Source: Pasteuria penetrans
Lineage (GTDB): Bacteria > Bacillota > Bacilli > Thermoactinomycetales > Thermoactinomycetaceae
NCBI RefSeq assembly: GCF_900538055.1
Contig: NZ_UZAC03000001.1
Location: 496,001-560,000 of the forward strand
DNA length: 64,000 bases
Direction: 5' to 3'
This document shows, piece by piece, positions 48,802 to 57,825 of this stretch (within the stretch, counting starts at the first letter, position 1; every line of letters begins with the position of its first letter). The notes under the pieces were generated by a model. The model was not told the origin of the DNA. It saw only the letters and a program-made list of their open reading frames with translations, and did no database searches. The position numbers and the translations under genes were made by a program.

Positions 48802-50118
48802 ATGTTGGGAAAAATTGTAGTACGGGGTGGGGTCCGTCTGCGTGGAAGGGTTCGCGTGTATGGGGCTAAGAATGCTTCTCTGCCCCTCATCGCAGCAAGT
48901 CTGTTGCCTATTCGGGGGAGAACGATGATCCACGATGTTCCCACTGGGATAGAGGACGTGCGGGTGATTGTGCAGTTGCTGAGGAGCTTGGGTGTCCGTG
49001 TCACTGAGGGCGTGGGGCAAGTGTTGGTCCGTTCGGGGGATATTGTCTCTGCGGAGGCTCCTTATGACCTGGTCTGTAAGATGAGGGCTTCGATTACCGT
49101 AATGGGGCCGTTGTTGGCGCGGCATCGTTATGCCAAGATCCCTCTACCAGGTGGTTGCAAGATCGGTTCCCGTCCTATTGATCTTCATCTGAAGGGGTTG
49201 CAGGCCTTGGGGGCCTCTTTCCGGATTGAGAAGGGTTGTGTGGAGGGCCGGGTTGTGGATCATCTCCGGGGTGCCAATATTTATCTTGACACCCCTAGCG
49301 TAGGGGCTACGCAGAATATCATGATGGCGGCCACGCTGGCTAAGGGGTTCACGGTAATCAAGAACGCTGCACTCGAACCTGAAATTATCGACCTCTCCAA
49401 TTTTCTGAATGCTATGGGGGCTAAGGTTCGTGGAGCGGGTACGAATGAGATTCGTATCGAAGGTGTAAAGGTATTGCATGGCTGCGAATATACGGTCATT
49501 CCGGATCGGATCGAGGCCGGCACGTATATGGTTGGTGCTGCTATTACACGGGGGGAAATTTTTATTGAGGGTGCCATCGCTGATCATCTGACGGCGCTCA
49601 TTGCCAAATTGCGTGAGATGGGTGTCAGGATTCATGATACGCAGAATGGTATTCATGTAGAGGCCCATCGTGTCCCTCTACATGGTGTGGATATCCAGAC
49701 CCAGCCTTACCCTGGTATGCCCACGGATTTGCAGGCACAGATGATGGCTCTGTTGCTCACGGTTCCTGGGACCAGTCTTGTAAGTGAGACGGTTTTCGAG
49801 AATCGATTTATGCATGCCGAGGAGTTGAGACGGATGGGGGCGAGGATCCGGATCAATGGTCATACGGCAGTGATCGATGGGGGTTATCCTCTTTCGGGGG
49901 CACGCGTGAAGTCTACAGATTTGCGTGCTGGGGCCACTATGGTATTGGCGGGTTTGGCGGCCTCGGGCCAGACGGAGGTGGAGGGTGTGCATCATATTGA
50001 TCGTGGCTACGTAGATTTGGAAGGGAGTTTGCGTATGCTGGGTGCAGATGTGGTACGTGTTTCTGCAGATTCGACTACATCGGCACCCTCGGATCCACTG
50101 TTGAGGCGCCAGGGTTAG
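48802..50118 (+). CDS. murA: UDP-N-acetylglucosamine 1-carboxyvinyltransferase
   Basis: First committed step of peptidoglycan precursor synthesis, PEP transfer to UDP-GlcNAc. 438 residues from ATG 48802, with AGGGGGG just upstream; an open frame to 48742 adds nothing the family has. The catalytic, fosfomycin-target cysteine is present in LPGGCKIGSRPIDLH (C119), and the start GAKNASLPLIAASLL is canonical. The neighbouring spoIID suggests this is the MurAA-type gene of the sporulation-linked cluster. Confidence 0.97.
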   Translation: MLGKIVVRGGVRLRGRVRVYGAKNASLPLIAASLLPIRGRTMIHDVPTGIEDVRVIVQLLRSLGVRVTEGVGQVLVRSGDIVSAEAPYDLVCKMRASITVMGPLLARHRYAKIPLPGGCKIGSRPIDLHLKGLQALGASFRIEKGCVEGRVVDHLRGANIYLDTPSVGATQNIMMAATLAKGFTVIKNAALEPEIIDLSNFLNAMGAKVRGAGTNEIRIEGVKVLHGCEYTVIPDRIEAGTYMVGAAITRGEIFIEGAIADHLTALIAKLREMGVRIHDTQNGIHVEAHRVPLHGVDIQTQPYPGMPTDLQAQMMALLLTVPGTSLVSETVFENRFMHAEELRRMGARIRINGHTAVIDGGYPLSGARVKSTDLRAGATMVLAGLAASGQTEVEGVHHIDRGYVDLEGSLRMLGADVVRVSADSTTSAPSDPLLRRQG

Positions 50119-50291
50119 CATGGATTCGTCCTATTGTCGCAAGGGAGGAAGGGACTAAATTTTTTCAGGTACAATCCTCTCTGGGGTGGGGGATTTCCAT
50201 CCCTGAGGGGTATGTTTGTTTTTTCTCACTCTGTATTTTCTTGTGGTATCAGTTTTTCGATCGCAGATCTATTCTGGTAGGGGGTAGATGG

Positions 50292-51299
50292 GTGCTTCGA
50301 GGTCGATGGGCCGTTTCCAGGGTGGTAGGTTGTTTGTGTATGGTGAGTAGTAGCTTACTATGGCCAGTTTCCGAAGTACAGGGGCAATTCGTTCATAACG
50401 GAAGGGTTGGATGTAGTTCCCGCGGGAGTCCTTGCAGTGGGTGTTCTTTTCCAAAAACCGTTCGGGTGAAAATCCAACGAACGAACCAGGTGGAAACGGT
50501 ACCTTTGGAGGATTATGTGACTCGTGTGGTTGCTTCCGAGATGAGTGATCGCTATCACCCGAGAGCGTTGCAGATGCAGGCCCTCGTGGCTCGTACCAAT
50601 ATTGTGCACCGCATTTGGCGTCGTTGCATCTCAGCCGAGCCCGTGTCAACGTTCGATGTTCCCGATTCCGTTCAATTGGAATATAAGGATTTATCCTTTT
50701 TGCGTTCCAGATCTCGTGGCTCTGAAAATCTGGCGAAGCTTCTTAGGGTGTCTGCAGGGGCTGCAGAGGCCACACGAGGCATGATGTTGGTTTATCGTGG
50801 ACAACCTATCAATGCGTTGTTTTCTTCTTCCAACAATGGTTTCACACAGGCCTCTGCGGATTACTTTGCCGGGGTACCTGTACCCTATTTAGTGAGTAGG
50901 AGATCAGAGTACGAGGATCCGCCCGTTGTGCAGCAGGATTACGCATGGGTGAGTTTTCTTTCCCGCCTGTTTCCTGGAATAGGTTCCATAACACCAGATG
51001 ATATCACTCATTTTTGCCAGGGATTGGTTCGTAATAGGAGTGGTTATGTGCGAACGGCCCGGATGCGGTCGCATGTATTGAGTGGTCGTCAGGTACGTGA
51101 GCGGCTCGGTCTACGGTCTAGTGATTTCACCTGTAGGATTTTACCCGGTCACAACAGGGTACAGTTTACTGTGCGTGGTTATGGGCACGGGGTGGGTATG
51201 AGCCAGTATGGAGTGAATCTCATGGCCAAAAAGGGAAAGACATTGTCGGAAATGGTGCAACAATACTATCCGGGTGCAAATATATCTAAATTTTCCTAG
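50292..51299 (+). CDS. spoIID: Stage II sporulation protein D
   Basis: Membrane-bound lytic transglycosylase that drives engulfment with SpoIIM and SpoIIP. 335 residues from GTG 50292 (AGGGGG seven bases upstream; the frame is open to TTG 50241 without a site). An N-terminal anchor helix (VVGCLCMVSSSLLWPV) precedes the SpoIID/LytB domain, with VPLEDYVTRVVASEM (catalytic Glu), ALQMQALVARTN, SSNNGFTQ and GYGHGVGMSQYGVNLMA. Length fits B. subtilis (343). A strong terminator follows. Confidence 0.95.
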   Translation: MLRGRWAVSRVVGCLCMVSSSLLWPVSEVQGQFVHNGRVGCSSRGSPCSGCSFPKTVRVKIQRTNQVETVPLEDYVTRVVASEMSDRYHPRALQMQALVARTNIVHRIWRRCISAEPVSTFDVPDSVQLEYKDLSFLRSRSRGSENLAKLLRVSAGAAEATRGMMLVYRGQPINALFSSSNNGFTQASADYFAGVPVPYLVSRRSEYEDPPVVQQDYAWVSFLSRLFPGIGSITPDDITHFCQGLVRNRSGYVRTARMRSHVLSGRQVRERLGLRSSDFTCRILPGHNRVQFTVRGYGHGVGMSQYGVNLMAKKGKTLSEMVQQYYPGANISKFS

Positions 51300-51320
51300 T
51301 TTATTTAAAAATCAGAAAAA

Positions 51321-51367
51321 AAGAGAAACCCACCTGATTGTACTGTCAGGTGGGTTTCTCTTTTTTT
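51321..51367 (+). terminator. Terminator after spoIID
   Basis: Long stem AGAGAAACCCACCTGA/TCAGGTGGGTTTCTCT with a short loop and TTTTTTT. It is a clear bidirectional terminator and marks the left edge of the second island. Confidence 0.95.
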
Positions 51368-51389
51368 CTTAAGGGGAAAGTATTATAGG

Positions 51390-51843
51390 TGCTACCGCGA
51401 AAAAAAGATATCAAACTTATTAGAATATTTTTTGTATATTAAATGATGTGTTTGGGAAATGTTTATATTGTTAATGAGTATAGAAACAGTCTGTTTGAGT
51501 ATTTCCAGCGTAAGTGCTTGGGGGTGGAAAGGTACTCCTTTCTGGGGGATTGCACCTGAAAATTTCGTATGATCGGTTATTTTTTTTTGAACCACCGAAA
51601 TCACCGTGGGATCATAGGAACCGGTTCCTATCTCGTCCCTTTTGCGCACACCAAAGAAACCGACATGAAGTCGAATTTTATTTTTTATTTAAATAATATT
51701 ATATATTAAACTCTATGTAGTTATGGGTGATCTTATCCTTATCTTCCTGATCTCCTTTTGAAGATAACGAACGACCTGGGATCAATGATAAGCAGATCCT
51801 TTTGCCATCGTGGCCCGTGCCACCCTCATCTTACCACGCACCT
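51390..51843 (-). repeat. Long dispersed repeat, copy 2
   Basis: Partner of 34490-34929. Differs by a 14-base insert near 51780 (ATCAATGATAAGCAG) and breaks off at CTTACCACGCACCT, inside the transposase fragment. The insertion lies directly after the spoIID terminator. Confidence 0.85.
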
Positions 51844-52147
51844 ATTTTGTATTGCATATTTACAGTGAGGGGCTCCAGCGTTGCAGCCGGGCCCAGTTAG
51901 CGTTCGACTGATGGGAGTACATAGACGAATTAGGAAAAAAAATTAAAAAAATATTGTAAATTATACTTAACTCTGCTACGATGTCATCTAAGGGATTGAT
52001 GTTTAAATCTGGTCGATAGTTAAAATATTCGTATTAATTATTAAATTTATATTATTATGAAGAGAAAAACAATTTAGAATTTTGATTTATTGTTATTCTG
52101 AGTGTCGTTTATTTTTAAATATAATTATAGGAGGTGGTTGTTCGCAG
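51844..52147. other. AT-rich spacer
   Basis: No gene; strongly AT-rich from 51930. Ends with AGGAGGTGG (52131-52139), a perfect ribosome site for the small ORF at 52148. Confidence 0.5.
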
Positions 52148-52321
52148 GTGCTTAGGTCAGATCCAAAGGGGGCCCCATGGCAGCCATGGATCGCAAGGTA
52201 TAACGAATCCCTTCCCTTCTCGGATCACTGGCGGCTAGGATGGTATCCTTTATTGCCCCCATATTGGGGTGTCAATGCGATGTTGATGAGGGAATCTGTT
52301 CGAATGATCGAAAATCACTGA
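52148..52321 (+). CDS. Small ORF upstream of the secreted protein
   Basis: 57 residues from GTG 52148. The AGGAGGTGG upstream is perfect but 11-13 bases away (a TTG directly behind it is also possible). Trp/Pro-rich content (GAPWQPWIARYNESLP, LGWYPLLPPYWG) without a signal peptide. I do not recognise it. It ends 25 bases before the next gene, so the two could form one transcript. Confidence 0.4.
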   Translation: MLRSDPKGAPWQPWIARYNESLPFSDHWRLGWYPLLPPYWGVNAMLMRESVRMIENH

Positions 52322-52345
52322 ACATATAGACTTGGAGATGTTTTT

Positions 52346-53455
52346 TTGAAAACGTGCCCCATGAAAAAGCTTGCGATTGTGTCTGTCGTTTCCTTGTTTA
52401 GCACTACTCCCTTGATTTCAACAGCCGACCCAGTTCAAGCATCCCCTGGTGGGGAGCAACTCATCTTATCAGAAAACTCAATGCATGACATACTATCCCC
52501 TGAATGGATAGACCCTGAATCAGGAGTAAGGGAGATTGAGGTAACAGGACAAGAACTTTCCCGTGATGTATCCGAATCTATAAGGAAACACATGAAACAA
52601 CCACTCAAGGAACAATTATCAGAAAAATTTCACGAAAAAGGTATGAAAGTTGATATTCAAAGTGCCCGATTGTCCAAACTGGTTCCAACAACGGACACTC
52701 CCGAAGAAATACGAAATGCTTTGAAGGATTCCCCTCTGTCTGCCTACGTTATAGCGCATGCGATTGTGGACAAGGAAAGCGGGCAAAGAGTGGGTGCCTT
52801 GGTTTCCAGGGTTAACGGGTTACCTATATTATTCGTTAAGAATAATGAGGATGGAGTTGACGGCTCCTACACCGCATCTCCTTACACCGAAGGGGGAATG
52901 GGTACGTGCTCACCAGGTCGGGTTAAGAGGGACTGGACCTGGGATGATACCTGGGATTGTACGATGGAGACACTTACAGGCACCGGCAAGGATCTTCTCA
53001 AAACCTCAGCATATGGCTATGGCGCCACTAGGGTTTTGGATAAAGTCACCCGCAAAATGGCACTAAAGGCGGGCCTTAGGCTCCTTCCCTGGGGAGGAGG
53101 GGCATTCATGGTTATAGATGGTGCCGGTTGTGTATTGGGAAAGGTGTTTTTAAAGAGGATAGTTGTGCCTGTTTTTAGAGTTTGTGATTTCAATACAGGG
53201 TGCACGCACCTTTTTGGCTTCCCTGACCCATCCTTGCTAAATCTAGCGGGGATGGGTTTTCTTGCTAACCCCCCTGCTAAAGAGCAGGGGCCCATAGGGT
53301 TCTGTCCTTTTTCATCTAAGACCATTGGATCACAAAAAGGGTACCTGATTACAGCTGGGGGATTGGGAGATTTATCTCCGCGTGATCGGGATCACCACCA
53401 AGGAATTTATCCTCTCCGTAATCTGTTTCGTACCTTTTTCCTGGCCCCTCAATAG
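52346..53455 (+). CDS. Secreted protein, unknown, with Gly-rich hydrophobic segment
   Basis: 369 residues from TTG 52346, with GGAG nine bases upstream; ATG 52361 (MKKLAIVSVVSLFSTTPLIS) may be the true start. The signal peptide is likely cleaved near VQAS (about 33). A charged, helical N-terminal half without cysteines precedes a cysteine-containing part (five or more Cys) with a membrane-active-looking stretch, LLPWGGGAFMVIDGAGCVLG. Ends in a basic, aromatic tail. No family recognised. The layout (soluble region, then Gly-rich hydrophobic segment, beside a small membrane protein) is reminiscent of toxin/immunity pairs, but this is only inference. Confidence 0.6.
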   Translation: MKTCPMKKLAIVSVVSLFSTTPLISTADPVQASPGGEQLILSENSMHDILSPEWIDPESGVREIEVTGQELSRDVSESIRKHMKQPLKEQLSEKFHEKGMKVDIQSARLSKLVPTTDTPEEIRNALKDSPLSAYVIAHAIVDKESGQRVGALVSRVNGLPILFVKNNEDGVDGSYTASPYTEGGMGTCSPGRVKRDWTWDDTWDCTMETLTGTGKDLLKTSAYGYGATRVLDKVTRKMALKAGLRLLPWGGGAFMVIDGAGCVLGKVFLKRIVVPVFRVCDFNTGCTHLFGFPDPSLLNLAGMGFLANPPAKEQGPIGFCPFSSKTIGSQKGYLITAGGLGDLSPRDRDHHQGIYPLRNLFRTFFLAPQ

Positions 53456-53631
53456 TTCCCAGCAAATCGAGTTTAGTTAGTTCTTCCATTCCGTGATTCT
53501 CTACGGGGTATTTGCCAGGGTTCCCTCTCCCAACTTCGAGAAAGGTTGTGGTTTACCATTATGCTGAGCAGAGTGCCCCCCGGAATGACACCCTTTGCCT
53601 CCGTATTGGCCCCCCCCTCCTTACATCTCCT

Positions 53632-54036
53632 ATGAATATTCAGGCCACGGCTGTACCCGATCCTATCTCCCTGTCTGATGGTTGTGAAAAAGGATTGTGG
53701 TTAGGTATCTTGATCGGTGTCCTAGGGGGAGCTATGCTTCTCGGCGGTCGTCAGGGTGTCCTTATAGGAATCTCTCTTGGTATAGGTGCAGGCATTATAA
53801 CGAGATGCTTGATTCTCGATATGTTTTGGCCGGATGACCTACTTCCTATGTCGGATAATTCTAAGGACTGGGTGCTGAAAATTACTGTGATTGGCGGTCT
53901 ATTGTGGGCTGCTTATGGTATTTCTAGAGGTTATAAGGGAGAAGGCATTTTCAGATACGCCCTTTACGGAACTGCTTCAGGTATAGTTTTTGGCATCATA
54001 ACGGGATTGCTTGACTTTAATGTACGGTGGCATTGA
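53632..54036 (+). CDS. Small multi-helix membrane protein
   Basis: 134 residues from ATG 53632 (ribosome site weak; the frame is open upstream to TTG 53512). About four helices, rich in Gly and Ile (LGILIGVLGGAMLLGG, GISLGIGAGIITRCLIL). No family recognised. It starts 177 bases after the secreted protein gene on the same strand and could be its membrane partner. Confidence 0.5.
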   Translation: MNIQATAVPDPISLSDGCEKGLWLGILIGVLGGAMLLGGRQGVLIGISLGIGAGIITRCLILDMFWPDDLLPMSDNSKDWVLKITVIGGLLWAAYGISRGYKGEGIFRYALYGTASGIVFGIITGLLDFNVRWH

Positions 54037-54247
54037 AAAACCCCTAGGGTGGGAAATCCCGCCAAGGAATTGGGGGCAATAACAACTGAACCTTTCTATA
54101 CATGATGATATCCGTAAATCATGCTACGTAAAAACCAATCCTGACTGTCTGCTTCCCTTGATCCTGTGTTCCTCGGCCAAGTTTGGAACCCAAAACCAGC
54201 CCACCAGGCTTTGGCTCTATGTACTGAGAAAAAGGGCTAGTAGGGCT

Positions 54248-54843
54248 GTGTGTCAAGAAGTCGTTCAAGAGATGAAGGTTGCTCGGCCCTTCGTAACCGG
54301 ATGATAGGTAGCAGGTTAAAAACCGCCTAGTGCTGCTGGTGTGGAAACACCCCGGTGGTGAGCGATCTAGGAAAAGGTAGAGCATGACCCTGTCAGGTGG
54401 GAATCGGGGAGATCAGCATGAACCGTGGGGGATGACCTATCTACTGCCCCGGTGGCATGCGGTGTTCAGGCGGGATGAACCCGATGTAGGCTCTTGCTCG
54501 GAACTTGAGAGATCGTCGTACGGCGTTTGGCTGTCGCCAGATGGAAAGACCAAGGATAAAACCGAGGTTCCGTGCATGAAGTCGGATCAGCTCATAGTAG
54601 TGAGGAAGCTTCTGTAATGGAAGTGGAGCGAAGGGGCTGACTCATCCTGAGGAGGACAGTAAAACGAAACTTCAGTGGGGGATCCACTGGAGGAGATCAC
54701 TGGAACCTCGGAGCAACATCCCTATAATCGAAGTATGACCTAAAGGGTCTGAAGATTGGGATGGGATGAGAAGAGCTGGATGATGCGAGAGTATCGCGTC
54801 CGGATTTGTGAGGGACTCGGCTGAAATGCCGGGTCTACTCGAC
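54248..54843 (+). mobile_element. Group II intron, ORF-less degenerate copy D
   Basis: Starts GTGTGTCAAG as copy C. It keeps GCTGCTGGTGTGGAAACACC, GTGGTGAGCGATCTAGG, AGGCTCTTGCTCGG and GGATGATGCGAGAGTATCG (domain V), and ends GGTCTACTCGAC. Most of the protein-coding part is missing, as in copy A, with which it shares long stretches (for example GATCGTCGTACGGC). Confidence 0.8.
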
Positions 54844-55106
54844 AGGGATAGGATGGGGCACGTCTGAAACCCTCGCCTTCCACCCACTATAACCGGGAAG
54901 CATGCCTCCTTAAGATTGTGCCTTCTCGATCTTTGTATGATCCTTTTCCCTTCTTGTATTTGCCATTGGCATCCAAGCTGCAACGAATTCAATCTCAAGG
55001 GAGGATTTCTTTAGGGTGCCTATCCCAAAGAAAAAACTTTCGTATGACGTGGTACACAAAACAACCAGGGGGCATAAACCCACCATAGGAGGTTGACCCG
55101 TTCAGC
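54844..55106. other. Spacer downstream of intron D
   Basis: No gene seen. AGGAGG at 55087-55092 precedes the ATG at 55107 by 14 bases, rather far. Confidence 0.4.
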
Positions 55107-55900
55107 ATGAAAATACCCACACAAAATTCCAATGAAGCCCTAGTTCCAGAGCGGATGGCTACCCTATCTTTTCTCGTAACCGGCATGGCATTCCACGTTT
55201 TCATGGTATCCCCTATCTGTATGTACAGCTGGTCTATCGGTCCTACATCCCTTGGTACGTTGGCCTTGGTAGCAGCTGTGTTTTCGTTTTATGTTTCAAT
55301 CTACGCAACCGTATCCCCTCTGCGTAAACCACAAAGACTCCAATGGTTTTATTTACATATGAATATTATAAAAATGCATGATTATAGGCGAAAATGCCTC
55401 CATCTGTACCAAATGCAAGGCTTCCCTAAATGGAGATGGTACGCTCTCCACTGGGTCGGTCCACTGTGGATGATTGCATCTATGTTCACATTTGCCTGCA
55501 TAAATTCACAAAAGGGGGCTTGGGGGTATTGCTGGCAGGTATTATTGGTTGGTGTGTATCCTTCCGCCTGCAAATTCAACGGGAACGTCGATGGTGTTCG
55601 GAGGCAGGACCCATTGACCTCGCCTTCGTATATGGGAGAATGTTGCAGTTACTGACATGGTACACACTATCTTTATATATTTTCCACACCTATGGGAACG
55701 AATGGGAGACGAAACTACAAAAATATTTTCTTGTCATTATTTTCCTTCTCATTATGGTCTACACATGCCTTGTTCCTAACTGGTTTCATCTCTGTCTTGG
55801 GCAACGTAGGGCAACAGCCCGCCATAGTTTTTGGGGCTCTTTATTAGAAACAAATGGAATGGGTACGGGAATTTTGGCGAAACATCCTCTACCCCCCTAA
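55107..55900 (+). pseudogene. Multi-helix membrane protein broken by one base
   Basis: Two overlapping frames (55107-55655 and 55430-55900) together encode a hydrophobic protein; adding one base gives 795 = 3 x 265. The switch lies at a AAAAGGGGGC run near 55510-55520, where frame 1 reads SQKGAWGYC and frame 2 TKGGLGVLLAGIIGW, which continues the membrane pattern. About six helices would result. No family recognised. Either a phase-variable, decayed or misread gene. Confidence 0.6.
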
Positions 55901-56232
55901 CCATGCCTACCACTGGTAAGAAAAAAGCGCTAATTGATATTGTATCGTTTCATTTCGTGGTAATCATCACATTTTTTTGTCTTGCGTTTCTGTTGTATCT
56001 TTTATAGATAAAAGGGGGACGGTCAGATTTTTCTGTACGGAACCTCCATACGTCAAAAAACCTGCCCTAGCAAGGAGCAGGGTTTTATTTGTTTAAAAAT
56101 GTTAATTGGGAATCCATCCCGAATCCTTGTATCTATCTTTCTTTATACCTCTGGCTCTTGGCCAAACTTCGGACCCGGAATATCCTTGGGCGGTTTTTTT
56201 CTACTCTGAATTTTAAGGATGAATAGGTCCTG
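55901..56232. terminator. Spacer with a terminator
   Basis: Arms AACCTGC/GCAGGGTT around a short loop at about 56062-56090, followed by TTATTTGTTTAAAA; it can serve the membrane-protein gene upstream. Otherwise non-coding. Confidence 0.55.
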
Positions 56233-56365
56233 GCTGAATATCGGGCTGGGGATTCAGTCTCGGGAACCGGGGTAACCATTGCATTGCTCAATGTATCGGA
56301 TATGGTTGTGTCGGATCACGTGTGTAAAAATCACCGGGGGGGGATTCTCTCCGGTGATTTTTTGA
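56233..56365 (+). repeat. Direct repeat left of CPBP gene 3, contains a terminator
   Basis: Matches 57693-57825 over about 130 bp: GGGGATTCAGTCTCGGGAAC, GGGGTAACCATTGC, GGATCACGTGTGTAAAAA and a hairpin ATCACCGG/CCGGTGAT followed by TTTTTT. So CPBP gene 3 is bracketed by two copies of the same terminator-bearing repeat. Confidence 0.85.
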
Positions 56366-56557
56366 AGGGTTTACTATGTACCAAGGGAGACCCCCTTTTG
56401 GACCTGAAGTAACGAATAGGGTGCTATTGCGGAAGGGAACGATCCGACAATTCCTGCCCAGAATATTCATTTCCGGGATTTGGTTTTCCCTTTAGCTTAT
56501 GGTAAAATAATATATTATTATGAGGAGTGTGAACAACCCGCTCGATTGGAGGTTCAA

Positions 56558-57679
56558 GTGCAGGAAAACTCTTTCCCTCATTCTACTATGTTTTCCCATT
56601 CTACCGTGTTTTATGTGATACTTATCATGTCTTTGGTGGCGGCAGCATTTGTAACATCGCTTGTATTCTATTCTACAATATCGCTCTTTGTTAAATTCGA
56701 CCATGCCTATTATCAACACACGGTTGTAATAGAGCGTAGTCCGCGGCAGAGGTTGTGGCAAAATTGCGGCAAAGTAGTTGATGTGTTGTTCGCGTCGTTT
56801 TATTTCATCTCCATCGGGATCGCCTTACTCTTCCAGTCCCCTTTCTTCGACGGGGGAATTATTGAAGTTGCATGCAATGTGTTTTCCCTGCTCATCTATT
56901 TGTTTATGGGGATTTTCTTTTTGCTACCCTCAGTAAGAGACCCGGTTATGACTACTCTGGGACTGAATGCACAGCGCTACCTTCATAGATTTCTCATTGT
57001 GGGAATCGCATACTGTATCGTCGTTTTGGTCGGCATGTTTCCTGAAATTCCCCTACAGGGGTATGATTTCTTATGGAATGGCTATTTTCACAGACCCATC
57101 GTAATAGAGGGCGTTGATGGCCTAGCCGTACCCTCTGTTGGTGTTATCTCATACATCCCGTTCATCAACTTCCTCTTCTTTACCCTATGGGCCTTACTGG
57201 GCGCAGGTTGGACCACAACGCGTACCTGGCGGGAAACAATAGTCCGCTTGGGATTCCACAAAAAACTAACGATGAAGGATTGGAGTATAGTTACCGGTCT
57301 TACCATCAGTTTTCTGGGAATTTGGTTCCTGGGGGATGCCCTCCTCTCTTCGTCTTCGATGCAGAAGGCATTTGATATTTCTCTACCAGTGGCTATCCCT
57401 CTTGCTTTCCTATTGATTCTACTTCCTGCACTAGGAGAAGAACTGCTATATCGGGGTGCTATACAACCTCGATTGGGAATCGTATGGACCAGCGTGATTT
57501 CCACCATTGGGTCTACCATTTTAGAACCGGTAAGCCCTAGCTGGCAGATCGTATTCTGGATCTTTCTCTCCTCTTTAGGACTGGGTTGGTTAGCAAATCG
57601 CTATAACCTACAGGCCTCCCTGTGGGCCCACATCCTTCTAAAAGCTTATATTGTTCTGTATATTATGAAGTGGGTGTAG
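56558..57679 (+). CDS. CPBP family intramembrane protease 3
   Basis: 373 residues from GTG 56558, with GGAGG five bases upstream; the frame is open to TTG 56480 but the extra part does not look like protein. Polytopic. CPBP core GEELLYRGAIQPRLG, and a closing His in WAHILLK. The second His position (after WTSVISTIGST) is not obvious and may be lost, so catalysis is doubtful. It shares FDHAYYQ, LGLNAQRYLHR and TRTWRETIVRLGF with genes 1 and 2. Confidence 0.86.
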   Translation: MQENSFPHSTMFSHSTVFYVILIMSLVAAAFVTSLVFYSTISLFVKFDHAYYQHTVVIERSPRQRLWQNCGKVVDVLFASFYFISIGIALLFQSPFFDGGIIEVACNVFSLLIYLFMGIFFLLPSVRDPVMTTLGLNAQRYLHRFLIVGIAYCIVVLVGMFPEIPLQGYDFLWNGYFHRPIVIEGVDGLAVPSVGVISYIPFINFLFFTLWALLGAGWTTTRTWRETIVRLGFHKKLTMKDWSIVTGLTISFLGIWFLGDALLSSSSMQKAFDISLPVAIPLAFLLILLPALGEELLYRGAIQPRLGIVWTSVISTIGSTILEPVSPSWQIVFWIFLSSLGLGWLANRYNLQASLWAHILLKAYIVLYIMKWV

Positions 57680-57692
57680 AAACACAGATCTT

Positions 57693-57825
57693 GGCTAAAT
57701 ATCGAGCTGGGGATTCAGTCTCGGGAACGGGGGTAACCATTGCTCGATGTACCGGATGTGGTTATGTCAGATCACGTGTGTAAAAACACCGGGGAGACTC
57801 TTCCCGGTGTTTTTTTGAAGGGGCG
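57693..57825 (+). repeat. Direct repeat right of CPBP gene 3, terminator
   Basis: Partner of 56233-56365. The hairpin ACACCGGG/CCCGGTGT is followed by TTTTTTG, a good terminator for the gene. Confidence 0.88.
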
